Assembly (NCBI RefSeq): GCF_030063245.1
Contig: NZ_JASISR010000011.1
Span: forward strand, 65,531-129,530
DNA: 64,000 bases
Origin: Paenarthrobacter sp. PH39-S1
GTDB lineage: Bacteria; Actinomycetota; Actinomycetes; Actinomycetales; Micrococcaceae
Direction: 5' to 3'
A program made the position numbers and the translations under genes. Under the pieces are notes generated by a model, which saw only the letters and a program-made list of their open reading frames with translations, was not told the origin of the DNA and searched no databases. Below, piece after piece: positions 56,365 to 64,000 of the stretch (the stretch's first letter is position 1; each line of letters starts with the position of its first letter).

Positions 56365-56835
56365 ATGACCATTGCCACAGCCGATCTCTATGACGAGCGG
56401 GGCGAGGAGCTCCAGTCCGTGCCCATTCAGTTCCGTGACTTCGGCGCGGTCAAGGCATTCAGCGGTCCCGCCAGGACCGTCCGCTGTCACGGTGACAATG
56501 CGCTATTCAAATCGATTGTCTCCACCCCCGGGCACGGCGCCGTGATGATCTTGGACGGCGGCGGCTCGCTTGAGTCCGCCCTGATGGGAGATATGATCGC
56601 CCGGCTCGCCGTGGACAACGGCTGGGCCGGCGTCGTCATCAACGGACCGGTCCGCGACAGTGAAGCCCTCGCCACGATGCCGCTGGGCGTGAAGGCTCTT
56701 GGCACCAATCCACGCAAGAGCAGCAAGGACGGGACCGGTGAGGCGGACATTGTTGTGCAGCTCGGCTCCGTCACCATCCGGCCCGGGGCCATGGTCTATT
56801 GTGATCCGGACGGGATCCTCGTCGAGCGCGCCTAA
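56365..56835 (+). CDS. rraA: RraA family protein (regulator of RNase E-like)
   Basis: A 156-residue protein matching RraA: TADLYDERGEELQSVP, CHGDNALFKSIVSTPGHGAVMILDGGGSL, DNGWAGVVINGPVRDSEAL and LGTNPRKSSKDGTGEADI. Proteins of this type bind RNase E or act as 4-hydroxy-4-methyl-2-oxoglutarate/oxaloacetate aldolases; the GD...D/R active-site set seems kept, so either is possible. GGGAGGA precedes the ATG. Confidence 0.9.
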   Translation: MTIATADLYDERGEELQSVPIQFRDFGAVKAFSGPARTVRCHGDNALFKSIVSTPGHGAVMILDGGGSLESALMGDMIARLAVDNGWAGVVINGPVRDSEALATMPLGVKALGTNPRKSSKDGTGEADIVVQLGSVTIRPGAMVYCDPDGILVERA

Positions 56836-56913
56836 GTATGGACCTCGATCAGCGGGACCGCCGGACTTTGGCCTGGTGGGACAGCGAGGTGAGATAGCGG
56901 CCGGCCGGGAATA

Positions 56914-57864
56914 CTACCGGCCGGCCGGAGCCGCGGCAACGCGTCCGGAAACGGCCTCGGGACGCTCCCTCACCCTGCCGGTGCGCCCTCTGCGTTTCCG
57001 GACCGCTGCGACAACCCTGCAGGCAGCGTAAATGAGGAACGAGATGGTCGTGACGTACGGGCTGATCGGCACCGAGCCACCGAGCGCTAGAAGCATTCCG
57101 CCGACCATCGACACGACCGCGAAGGCCACGCTCAAAACCGGGACAAGGACGGGTGAGGCCGACACCCGCAGCGCCGCTGCCGCCGGCGTCACCAGGATCG
57201 ACAGGACGAGCAATGCCCCGACAATCTGCACGGACACGGCGACTGCGAGGCCGAGCAGCAGCATGAAAATGATGGACAGAACCCGCACCGGGACACCCCG
57301 GGCGGCGGCCACGTCGGCATCGACGCTGGCAAACATGAGCGGACGCCACACGATCGCCAGACCAACGAGGATGACCGCGGAGATGATGAGCAGCGATGTC
57401 AGGCGCGGGTCGTCAATGGCAACGATCTGCCCTGTCAGCAAGCCGAATTTATTGGCCGAACGACCCGAGTACAGCGCCAGGCTCAGGATGCCCAGACCGA
57501 GGCCGAAGGGCATCAGCACGGCCGTGATGGAGTTCCGGTCCTGGGCCCGGGACCCCAGAATGCCGATCAGCAGCGCGGCGATCAGCGAGCCGGCCAGGGA
57601 TCCTTCAACCACGCCGAATCCGAACAGCAGGCCCGCCGATGCGCCGGCGAAGCTGAGTTCACTGATCCCGTGCACGGCGAAGGGCATGTCCCGGGCGACG
57701 ACGAACACGCCGATCAGGCCGCCGACAATTCCCAGTGCTGCGCCGGCCAGGAGAGAGTTTTGCAGCAGTACGAGGAGTTCACCGTAGTTCTCGAACTGGA
57801 ACAGTTGAGACCACAACGAGGCATCGGCGGCACGCAGACTGGCCGTTGACAGTGTTTCGATCAT
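56914..57864 (-). CDS. Metal ABC transporter permease (zinc, AztB/ZnuB type)
   Basis: A 316-residue permease of the ABC-3 family with about eight or nine segments. GGLIGVFVVARDMPFAVHGISELSFAGASAGLL and DADVAAARGVPVRVLSI are the family signatures. The tail is Arg/Pro rich. Its ATG overlaps the stop of the ATPase gene by 4 bases. Confidence 0.9.
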   Translation of the reverse strand: MIETLSTASLRAADASLWSQLFQFENYGELLVLLQNSLLAGAALGIVGGLIGVFVVARDMPFAVHGISELSFAGASAGLLFGFGVVEGSLAGSLIAALLIGILGSRAQDRNSITAVLMPFGLGLGILSLALYSGRSANKFGLLTGQIVAIDDPRLTSLLIISAVILVGLAIVWRPLMFASVDADVAAARGVPVRVLSIIFMLLLGLAVAVSVQIVGALLVLSILVTPAAAALRVSASPVLVPVLSVAFAVVSMVGGMLLALGGSVPISPYVTTISFLIYAACRVVAAVRKRRGRTGRVRERPEAVSGRVAAAPAGR

Positions 57865-58790
57865 GGTTTTGTGGCGCCTTCCGTGACGTCCGGGCCGCCG
57901 TGGTCCGGTTCATGTTGGGCGTCGTGGAGAACGTCCAGTCCGTCGGGATGTGAATGCGGCCCGTCCGGTGCGCCGACGACGACGATGCGGCCGTGCGTCC
58001 GGATAACGTCCACGGGCGAGCCGTACAGGTCACTGAGCACATCGGAGCGCAGCACTTCGTCGGGAGAGCCGATACGAAAGCGGCCGCCGGCAAGGTAGAG
58101 GACGCGGTCGACCATGCCGAGGATGGGATTCACATCATGGGTGACAAAGAGGACACCGAATCTACGCTCACGGCGGTGCCGGTCGATCAGTTCGCTGACG
58201 AGTCGTTGGTGGGCGAGGTCGAGGGACAGCAGCGGCTCGTCGCACAGCAGAAGCCTGGGACCGCCGGCCAATGCCTGGCCGACGCGCAAGCGCTGCTGTT
58301 CGCCGCCGGAAAGAGTTGAGATCGGGACCTTGGCATACGGCCGGCCACCGACGGCGTCGAGGACTGCAGCGACATCCGTGCGGCGCCTGCGGGAAGGCAA
58401 TGGAAATCCCCACCGGTGCCCGTCCAAGCCAAGTGCCACCAGGTCACGCGCGCGCAGCGGCGTACCTTCGCCGGCCGGTTTCTGCTGCGGGATGTACCCG
58501 ATGCGGCGGTTGCCGCGGGCAAGGGGTTCGCCCAGGAAAGTCACTTCGCCGCTGAGCAGCCGCTGCTGGCCGAGGATGACCTTCAGCAGACTCGTCTTAC
58601 CGGAGCCGTTGGCTCCGAGCACAGCGATGAATTCACCGGCCGCTACGTCCAGGTCGAGCCCGCTCCAGAGAGTGCGTTCGGCGAAGCCGAGCGTCGCATT
58701 GCGCAGCCGGAGCACGACGCCGGCGCCGCCCTGGGCGGGCGGGTCCGCCGTCGTGCCGGTGATGTCAATTGTCACAGGGCCATTATCCAA
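57861..58790 (-). CDS. Metal ABC transporter ATP-binding protein
   Basis: A 309-residue ATPase with Walker A GANGSGKT (about 58-65), the Q-loop PQQK, signature LSGGEQQRL, Walker B LLLCDEPLLSLD and switch THD. The C-terminal tail (GAPDGPHSHPDGLDVLHDAQHEPDHGG) is His/Asp rich, a possible zinc-sensing or zinc-storing extension. It forms one operon with the binding protein and the permease. Confidence 0.92.
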   Translation of the reverse strand: MDNGPVTIDITGTTADPPAQGGAGVVLRLRNATLGFAERTLWSGLDLDVAAGEFIAVLGANGSGKTSLLKVILGQQRLLSGEVTFLGEPLARGNRRIGYIPQQKPAGEGTPLRARDLVALGLDGHRWGFPLPSRRRRTDVAAVLDAVGGRPYAKVPISTLSGGEQQRLRVGQALAGGPRLLLCDEPLLSLDLAHQRLVSELIDRHRRERRFGVLFVTHDVNPILGMVDRVLYLAGGRFRIGSPDEVLRSDVLSDLYGSPVDVIRTHGRIVVVGAPDGPHSHPDGLDVLHDAQHEPDHGGPDVTEGATKP

Positions 58791-58825
58791 TAGTTGCGGC
58801 GCTGCCGTGCCGGCCGTGGCGGCTG

Positions 58826-59737
58826 CTACTGGGCAAGTGCCGCTGATATCGCGTTCAAGGTATCGCTCATCCAGCCGACGTAGTCCTTACCTTCAGGCAG
58901 TGTCTCGGTGACGGGAACGACGGCGATACCGTTGTCCTTCGCCGCCGTCAGTACGGCCTCGGCCTGTGCACCGGGGGCCTGCTCGTTGTAGGCGAGCAGC
59001 TTCACCGCGTGGCCGCTGTAGAGGGCGAGTGTTTCCTGCAGCACGCTCGGCGCCACGTCCGTGTCTTCTTCCACGGCCTTGCTGAACTCGACGGACGTCT
59101 TGTTCTCGAGTCCGATTGCATCCAGCATGTACAGCGGAACGGGCTCCGTGATGGAAGCGCCAACGCCGGTGTACTTCGTCTTCAGATCGGCCTCCTGCTG
59201 CTCCATCGCGGCAATCCTGCCCTTGAGAGCGTCGGCATTGCCGGCGAAAACCGCCGCATCCTTTGCATCAACCTTTGAATAGGCGCCCTCGATTTGATCG
59301 ATGACTTTCTGCACCGTGGCGAAGTCATACCAGACGTGCTCGTTCAGGGCGCCGTTTGCGGAAGCCTGCCTGCCCGAGATGTCCACCGCGTTGAGCCGGA
59401 CTGCCGATTCGTTCCGGGCCGCGGTAATCATCGTGTTGACGAAATCGTCGTAGCCGCCGCCGTTCTCCACGATAACGTCCGCTTTGGACAAGGCGAGCTG
59501 GTTCTGTGCGTTTGCCTCGTACTGGTGCGGGTCCTTGGCCGGATCATCAATAATCGAGGTGACAGCAACATGATCCCCGCCGATGGTCTGGGCAATGGAG
59601 CCCCAGACGTCCGTTGAAGCCACCACGTTAATGGTGCCTGAGGCGGCGGTTCGCTGGGCATCGGCGGACGAGCATCCGACAAGAGTCAGCACGGTGGCGA
59701 CGGCTAGGAGCGGAACGGCGATCAGCTTGCGGTTCAT
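58826..59737 (-). CDS. Metal ABC transporter substrate-binding lipoprotein (AztC/ZnuA type)
   Basis: A 303-residue cluster-9 binding protein. The signal peptide ends in LTLVGC. Zinc ligands are likely H in DPHQYE, H in NEHVWYD and the downstream acidic residue of the C-terminal lobe; unlike ZnuA it has no long His loop. Start 59737 is preferred, since the longer frame would precede the signal peptide with an unrelated leader. First gene of the zinc operon. Confidence 0.9.
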   Translation of the reverse strand: MNRKLIAVPLLAVATVLTLVGCSSADAQRTAASGTINVVASTDVWGSIAQTIGGDHVAVTSIIDDPAKDPHQYEANAQNQLALSKADVIVENGGGYDDFVNTMITAARNESAVRLNAVDISGRQASANGALNEHVWYDFATVQKVIDQIEGAYSKVDAKDAAVFAGNADALKGRIAAMEQQEADLKTKYTGVGASITEPVPLYMLDAIGLENKTSVEFSKAVEEDTDVAPSVLQETLALYSGHAVKLLAYNEQAPGAQAEAVLTAAKDNGIAVVPVTETLPEGKDYVGWMSDTLNAISAALAQ

Positions 59738-59856
59738 GGGACCAATCTGGCTAAGAACGAAGTTTAGGGAGGACGGACAGGCTCGTTGCGGTGCGGAAGC
59801 CCCGGACCAGCGCGCCGTCGCGGATGGGCCGCCATCGCTTTCAAGAATATGGCTAA

Positions 59857-59871
59857 TGAGAATCAGAGTCA
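59857..59871. promoter_or_regulatory. Candidate Zur box
   Basis: TGAGAATCAGAGTCA agrees with the actinobacterial Zur-type consensus TGAAAATCATTTTCA at 11 of 15 positions and lies about 120 bases upstream of the zinc-binding lipoprotein gene. The right half is degenerate. Confidence 0.4.
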
Positions 59872-59996
59872 ATATCAGTAACGCTACCAAGGCAACGATG
59901 TGTGCGCCCGCCCCGTTACCCCCGTTACCCCCGGGACCGGGCGGAAGCCGGACGCGGGCCGGCCGCTAGCTGCCTACACAGCGCGGCTGCCGGACC

Positions 59997-60481
59997 TTAG
60001 CGGAAGTTTGAGGCCCCGAGCAACGGCCGCAGCAAGGCCTTCTTCCCCGCGTCGACGCGCAACAGCGTCCGCGTATCCGTTTGGAAAAACGCCAGCACCG
60101 TTTCCGCAGCAACGCACTGCGCGCCCGTAACGGGATCGTGGATGGCGTAGGCCACGGTCAGGCTGGCTCCGTTGATGGCGCCGATCCATACCTCGACGCG
60201 TGCCGGGATGTTGCGGTAATTCAGCGGCATCAGATATCTGACGCGGTGTTCGGCCACTTGCGCCTGGGTCCCCTCCGGCATGTTATTGAACACCGGCAGC
60301 TCCACATCCAGCCCGGGCAGGCCGGTACCGGCGGGGGTCCGAAGGCGTGGATACGTGCCTCCTCGAGGATCCGGATGACCTCCACATTGTTGATATGCCC
60401 GTAGGCGTCCATGTCTCCCCAGCGCATGGGGACGGAACATGTCAGCCGGCGTCCGCCGTCCTGCCCGGTTTCCGCACTCAC
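59997..60481 (-). pseudogene. Acyl-CoA thioesterase (hotdog fold), frameshifted
   Basis: The N-terminal piece (TCSVPMRWGDMDAYGHINNV, EVIRILEEARIHAFG) carries the catalytic-aspartate motif RWGDMDAYGHINN of 4-hydroxybenzoyl-CoA thioesterase-like proteins. The rest (GTGLPGLDVELPVFNNMPEG to the stop at 59997) is in another frame. Inserting one base at about 60338-60343 restores HAFGTPAGTGLPG. Its start overlaps the FUSC stop by 4 bases, which suggests the gene was recently functional. Confidence 0.8.
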
Positions 60482-62670
60482 GGTGTGCTCCCTTCGACCG
60501 ACCCGGTGCCCGACGCAGCGGACGCCGCCGCGGTCACGGCGTTGACGGACCTCGGGCCTTCCCGCAGCAGATGTGCCATTGTGTCGACGCTGTTGGCGAT
60601 GCGGTCCGCCGCATCCAGCACGGCGGGCAGAACGTCGCGCGGAAAGTCCGGAGCCTGCCGCAGCCCCAACTCCAATTCGGCGTACGCGCTCCGCAGGCTG
60701 CGGGCACCGCGCGGCGCGGAACCGGTCGCGGCCGCGTTCTCGCAGGCGAGCAGGGTCCCGCCCACGCCGGCGATGTAGGGTGCCAGCGGGTCCAGCATTT
60801 CCGCGACGGGACGGCCGTTCTGGCGCAGCGAAATGCGCGCGGCGTCGAGCACCATGGCGGCCTGAATAAGCAGGTGGCTTTGCACCAGCACACCCTCGCT
60901 GATGTACAGAATCCGGTGACCAGTCACCGGCTCGGCCTGCGTTCGGTCCAGCGAGGCCTGGGCATTGGAGCGGGCAAGGCGCGCATCGATGCGCGCGGCG
61001 TCAATCCGCGGCTTCCGGGCCTGTGGATCGGTGATCGCGACAAGGTACCGGCGGTACGCAGCCAGCAATTCGGCCATCCGGGTGGGCAGGTAGGCGCGCT
61101 CCCAGGCGGGCCACGCAAGTGTTGCCGCGACGGCCAGAACACCGGCCAGCGCGGTATCCAGCAGGCGCGGGACGACGACGGCGGACGCCGGCGAGCCGGC
61201 TAGGTCAAGGAGGGCGACAAGATAGGCCGCGATCCAGGTCCCCATGAACAGGGCGTTCGGCGCACCGGCGGAACGGACCGCGAAGACGAAAACCACCACC
61301 AGTCCGATCAGCGCGTAACTGCCCGCGGGCGCAAGCAGGAAAGTGGCGGCCGTGCCGATGCCGAGCCCGATCAGGGTGCCGAACAGACGGGCGCTGGTGC
61401 GCTGCAGCGTGGCGGCGAAGTCGGGACGCAGGAGCAGCAGCACCATCAGCGAAACCCAGTAGCCCCGATCCCCGCCGGGCAGCAGCCGGGCCAGGCCGTC
61501 TGTGGCGGTGACCAGGACGGCCAGCCGGACGGCGTGCCGGGCAATGGCGGAGTTGAAGTGCAGGTTCGCCCGCAGCGTACCCAGCGGGGCCTGCAGCGCA
61601 ACGCGGGCATTCCCGACCTTTGCTGCCGGCTCGGCGGCCCTTCCCTCCAGCGCTCCGGGCGTGACGATCCGCCCGCATGCCCGGAGCTGGCCACTCAGGG
61701 CGCGGGCGTGCAGGAGGGCAAAGTGCCCGGTCGGAGAATCCGGAAATCGTCCCATCACTTCCGCCATCCCGGCCAGTGCCGCCGAAGCCGGCTGCAGGGC
61801 GCCGTCGTCGAACTTCTGGCCCTTACCCAGTGCCTCGGCCACGGCATCGAGCGCGTTTCCGGCTGCCAGCAGCAGCTCATGGACGGTCTCGCGCTGCTGC
61901 TCCCGCCCCGCGCGCTCTAACCTCTCAACGCAGTACGCGAGCGCCATCACCTCGAGCCTGATCCGCTCCGCTTCGTCGAGCAGCGCACGGTAGGACTGCA
62001 TGCTCGGTCCGTGCCCGTGGCCGAACCCGGTAAGCGTTTCCCGCGCCTTGTCGAGCACCGCCGCGGCGCCGGGCGCCATCCGCTTCGGCTGCGGTGAGCG
62101 GGCCCGCTCGGCGAGCTTTCCGTACAGGGCCGCGAGCACTGCCCGTTCCGGTGCATGCCGGTGCAGGGGCCAGCCGGCGACGGCGAACAGGCTCTGCAGC
62201 AGTCCTGCCGCGGTAATCAGCGCCCCGATGCCCAGCGCGTTGCCGGGGGTCTGCGGGAAGCGGTTTAGCACAATCGCGACGGCCGTGGCCGCGGTGCCGA
62301 TCTGCGAAACATTGGCGCCGAGCGAGAGCAGCATGCCGGTGATGAAGGCGAAAACCGCAACCAACAGCAGCGACAACGGCACGGAGGGGGCGCAAAGAAT
62401 GCTTAATCCACCGCCGATTCCGGCCGCCACGGACGTCGTGACCATCCGCGCCAGCCGCAGCCGGTACCCGCCCGGCCGGTCGGAAAACGCGGCGAACATG
62501 GCCCCGACGGCGCCGAAGACTCCGACGCCGATGTTCCCGGCCGCCACCCCAACGACGAGCGGGACGGCGACCCCCACCGCGTTCCGGGCGGCCACCACGG
62601 GGTCCGATTGGGAAAAGTCCAACCGCAGCGATTGTCTGACGGTTGCGGAGATCGAGGTCAGCGCGGGCAC
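60478..62670 (-). CDS. FUSC family membrane protein (aromatic acid exporter-like)
   Basis: A 730-residue protein with two blocks of membrane segments (about residues 20-170 and 395-530) separated by a long soluble helical region, as in FUSC/YccS/AaeB-type proteins. ARHAVRLAVLVTATDGLARL and the YWVSLMVLLLLRP segment start the second block. GTG start at 62670; its ribosome site is close. It may export organic acids or act in envelope stress. The downstream thioesterase overlaps its end. Confidence 0.85.
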   Translation of the reverse strand: MPALTSISATVRQSLRLDFSQSDPVVAARNAVGVAVPLVVGVAAGNIGVGVFGAVGAMFAAFSDRPGGYRLRLARMVTTSVAAGIGGGLSILCAPSVPLSLLLVAVFAFITGMLLSLGANVSQIGTAATAVAIVLNRFPQTPGNALGIGALITAAGLLQSLFAVAGWPLHRHAPERAVLAALYGKLAERARSPQPKRMAPGAAAVLDKARETLTGFGHGHGPSMQSYRALLDEAERIRLEVMALAYCVERLERAGREQQRETVHELLLAAGNALDAVAEALGKGQKFDDGALQPASAALAGMAEVMGRFPDSPTGHFALLHARALSGQLRACGRIVTPGALEGRAAEPAAKVGNARVALQAPLGTLRANLHFNSAIARHAVRLAVLVTATDGLARLLPGGDRGYWVSLMVLLLLRPDFAATLQRTSARLFGTLIGLGIGTAATFLLAPAGSYALIGLVVVFVFAVRSAGAPNALFMGTWIAAYLVALLDLAGSPASAVVVPRLLDTALAGVLAVAATLAWPAWERAYLPTRMAELLAAYRRYLVAITDPQARKPRIDAARIDARLARSNAQASLDRTQAEPVTGHRILYISEGVLVQSHLLIQAAMVLDAARISLRQNGRPVAEMLDPLAPYIAGVGGTLLACENAAATGSAPRGARSLRSAYAELELGLRQAPDFPRDVLPAVLDAADRIANSVDTMAHLLREGPRSVNAVTAAASAASGTGSVEGSTP

Positions 62671-62782
62671 CCTTTCAGTATGGCACCGGGCGGCAGGCCC
62701 GGGCCAAGGGGGACGGGAATCGGCCGCCGGGTCGCCTGGTCAGCGGGATTCTGGCCGAACGGGTGGCGGTCCTCATGAGCCG

Positions 62783-64000
62783 TCACAGAAAATCCGTCGC
62801 CGCGCATGCGATCCACATTTCCGATAAATCTCTGGTGTTCTTAAGACTTCTGCCGGTCTCGGCTTCGATACGTTGAAGCCGGTATACCAATGTCTGACGA
62901 TGGATTCCCAGGGCCGTCGAGGTCGCAGACCAGTTCCGATCGTGCTCAAGGAAACAGCGGAGAGTTTCAAACAGTCGCGTCCGCTCCCCCGACTCGGTAA
63001 AGAGAGATCCTAGGACCTTCCGGACAACCTCACGCGCTTCTGCCGCCGATCGAGGAAGGAGCGAAAGCTCGACGTCGCCGTAGTACGCCACCCGGCGCTC
63101 ACCCTCGCGCACTGAACCCAGCGCCCAGGCAGCGGAACGGACCGCGTCGCGGACATCCCGGATACCGGTGAACGTGGTGGAAACTCCGATCCTTTGGCAC
63201 AGCGGAAGCAGGAGTTCGCACGCCGTTTTGGTGTCGCGTGCGTTGATCCAGCAGACAAATTGGCCGTGGTGTTCAACGGAGGCGTTTGCTATGCCAGCCA
63301 AAACCAGTAGCAGCTGAATTTCCTCTGCTGCATCGGCCGGGACCGCCAACGCCGCGAATTCCATGCCGACCAGACCGAGATCCTTGGCCGCTTGTGCCGT
63401 GTTTCCGGTTCCGGTTCCGGTTCCGGTCTGACCGATGAGAATCGAAGCAATCAACTGTGTTCCCCGTGCCATGAGCCCCAGCTTCGCGGCCATCACACGA
63501 TCCACCTCAACTGCAACCGCATCGCGCAGGTGCAGGGCGGTAAAAGAGTCGAGCATTTCACCGCCTTGCTCGGATATCGCCAGGACAGCATCATGCTGAG
63601 AGGGAATCTTCCAGACGCTCACTTCGTCTTTTGCCGCCTTTCGCAGCCGGTCGGCATGGCCGGGCGCATCCACTCCGGTCCTGTGACGGACACGCGTGAC
63701 GAGATCCTCGTCCGGGACCAGCATGCCGGCTAAGAGTGTGGCTCCCGTTTTCGCATCGAGCACGCACATATTGACACTGAAGACCGCCTCCAGCTTCGAG
63801 ACGAATGTCTCCGGCTCGACGACCTGGTCGATCAAAACGCGGTATAGCCTGTTCAGCGTCAGCATCTGTTGCGTCTGACCCGGATCCGCGAGTAGTGGCT
63901 TTTTGAGGCCGGAATTCTGGCGGGGGCGTGAATTTCGGCAACTTTTGGGTCCGGGCATGACAAAAGCCCGGTTGTCGTGTCGGGTGGGCGGAGGCTCCAT
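62783..64000 (-). CDS. PucR-type helix-turn-helix regulator (5' end uncertain or outside the window)
   Basis: The C-terminal PucR helix-turn-helix is clear: RCFLEHDRNWSATSTALGIH then RQTLVYRLQRIEAETGRSL. The middle region (MLTLNRLYRVLIDQVVEPET) is a GGDEF-like/CdaR-type part of this family. The first 40 residues visible do not resemble the expected N-terminal domain, so either the true start is near the ATG at 63865 or a frameshift lies there. A (TTCCGG)4 repeat at 63403-63426 codes GTGTGTG. PucR regulators often control purine use; here no target is adjacent. Confidence 0.75.
   Translation of the reverse strand: MEPPPTRHDNRAFVMPGPKSCRNSRPRQNSGLKKPLLADPGQTQQMLTLNRLYRVLIDQVVEPETFVSKLEAVFSVNMCVLDAKTGATLLAGMLVPDEDLVTRVRHRTGVDAPGHADRLRKAAKDEVSVWKIPSQHDAVLAISEQGGEMLDSFTALHLRDAVAVEVDRVMAAKLGLMARGTQLIASILIGQTGTGTGTGNTAQAAKDLGLVGMEFAALAVPADAAEEIQLLLVLAGIANASVEHHGQFVCWINARDTKTACELLLPLCQRIGVSTTFTGIRDVRDAVRSAAWALGSVREGERRVAYYGDVELSLLPRSAAEAREVVRKVLGSLFTESGERTRLFETLRCFLEHDRNWSATSTALGIHRQTLVYRLQRIEAETGRSLKNTRDLSEMWIACAATDFL

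Overview
The window is high-GC DNA with strong Shine-Dalgarno sequences, frequent ATGA/GTGA overlaps and gene families typical of actinobacteria (DUF222/13E12 HNH protein, DUF6458, DUF6986, carbamoylputrescine/agmatine operon, Azt-type zinc ABC system). Gene content and protein similarity recalled from memory point to a soil Micrococcaceae, most likely Arthrobacter or a close relative; no rRNA or tRNA is present to confirm this.

Region 1 (1-8.0 kb) is a purine oxidation locus: a partial MocA-like molybdenum cofactor nucleotidyltransferase meets, tail to tail, a minus-strand operon guanine deaminase - NCS2 purine permease - XdhC chaperone - FAD subunit - fused [2Fe-2S]/molybdopterin subunit. 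Region 2 (8.0-12.3 kb) is an agmatine-to-putrescine operon (N-carbamoylputrescine amidase, agmatine deiminase, putrescine-type APC permease) divergent from a TetR regulator, with a perfect dyad operator between them. Region 3 (12.4-28.3 kb) is an allantoin/glyoxylate regulon: IclR regulator, malic enzyme, malate synthase, a DUF6986 aldolase-like protein and ureidoglycine aminohydrolase; then hydroxypyruvate isomerase, tartronate semialdehyde reductase, glyoxylate carboligase, glycerate kinase and allantoinase. The two halves are separated at 18.5-21.8 kb by an AAA ATPase and a decayed RES-type toxin-antitoxin pair. Together regions 1 and 3 carry guanine to xanthine to urate, allantoin to allantoate and ureidoglycine onward to glyoxylate, then glyoxylate to malate/pyruvate or to 2-phosphoglycerate. 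Uricase, allantoate hydrolase/allantoicase and ureidoglycolate lyase are not in the window.

Region 4 (28.3-46.5 kb) is an accessory stretch: patatin-like protein, SRPBCC protein, aldo/keto reductase, ACC deaminase with a divergent GntR regulator, one MazEF-like and two VapBC-like toxin-antitoxin modules, a pRiA4b ORF-3 protein, SDR, a D-threonine aldolase/D-serine dehydratase-like enzyme, and many broken genes (Fic fragment, SWIM-type protein remnant, frameshifted secreted proteins).

Region 5 (46.6-64 kb) holds a GH15 glucanase/trehalase preceded by a 14-copy hexanucleotide repeat, a DUF222 HNH protein, an MFS exporter with a fused C-terminal beta-sandwich region and its TetR repressor under a double operator, a frameshifted universal stress protein, an NmrA-type pseudogene, a fragment of a FUSC gene, RraA, a zinc ABC transporter, a frameshifted thioesterase, a full FUSC protein and a partial PucR-type regulator.

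Two patterns stand out over the whole window: an unusual number of single-base frameshifts, many in homopolymer runs (either sequencing error or active decay), and many short tandem repeats whose unit is a multiple of three.
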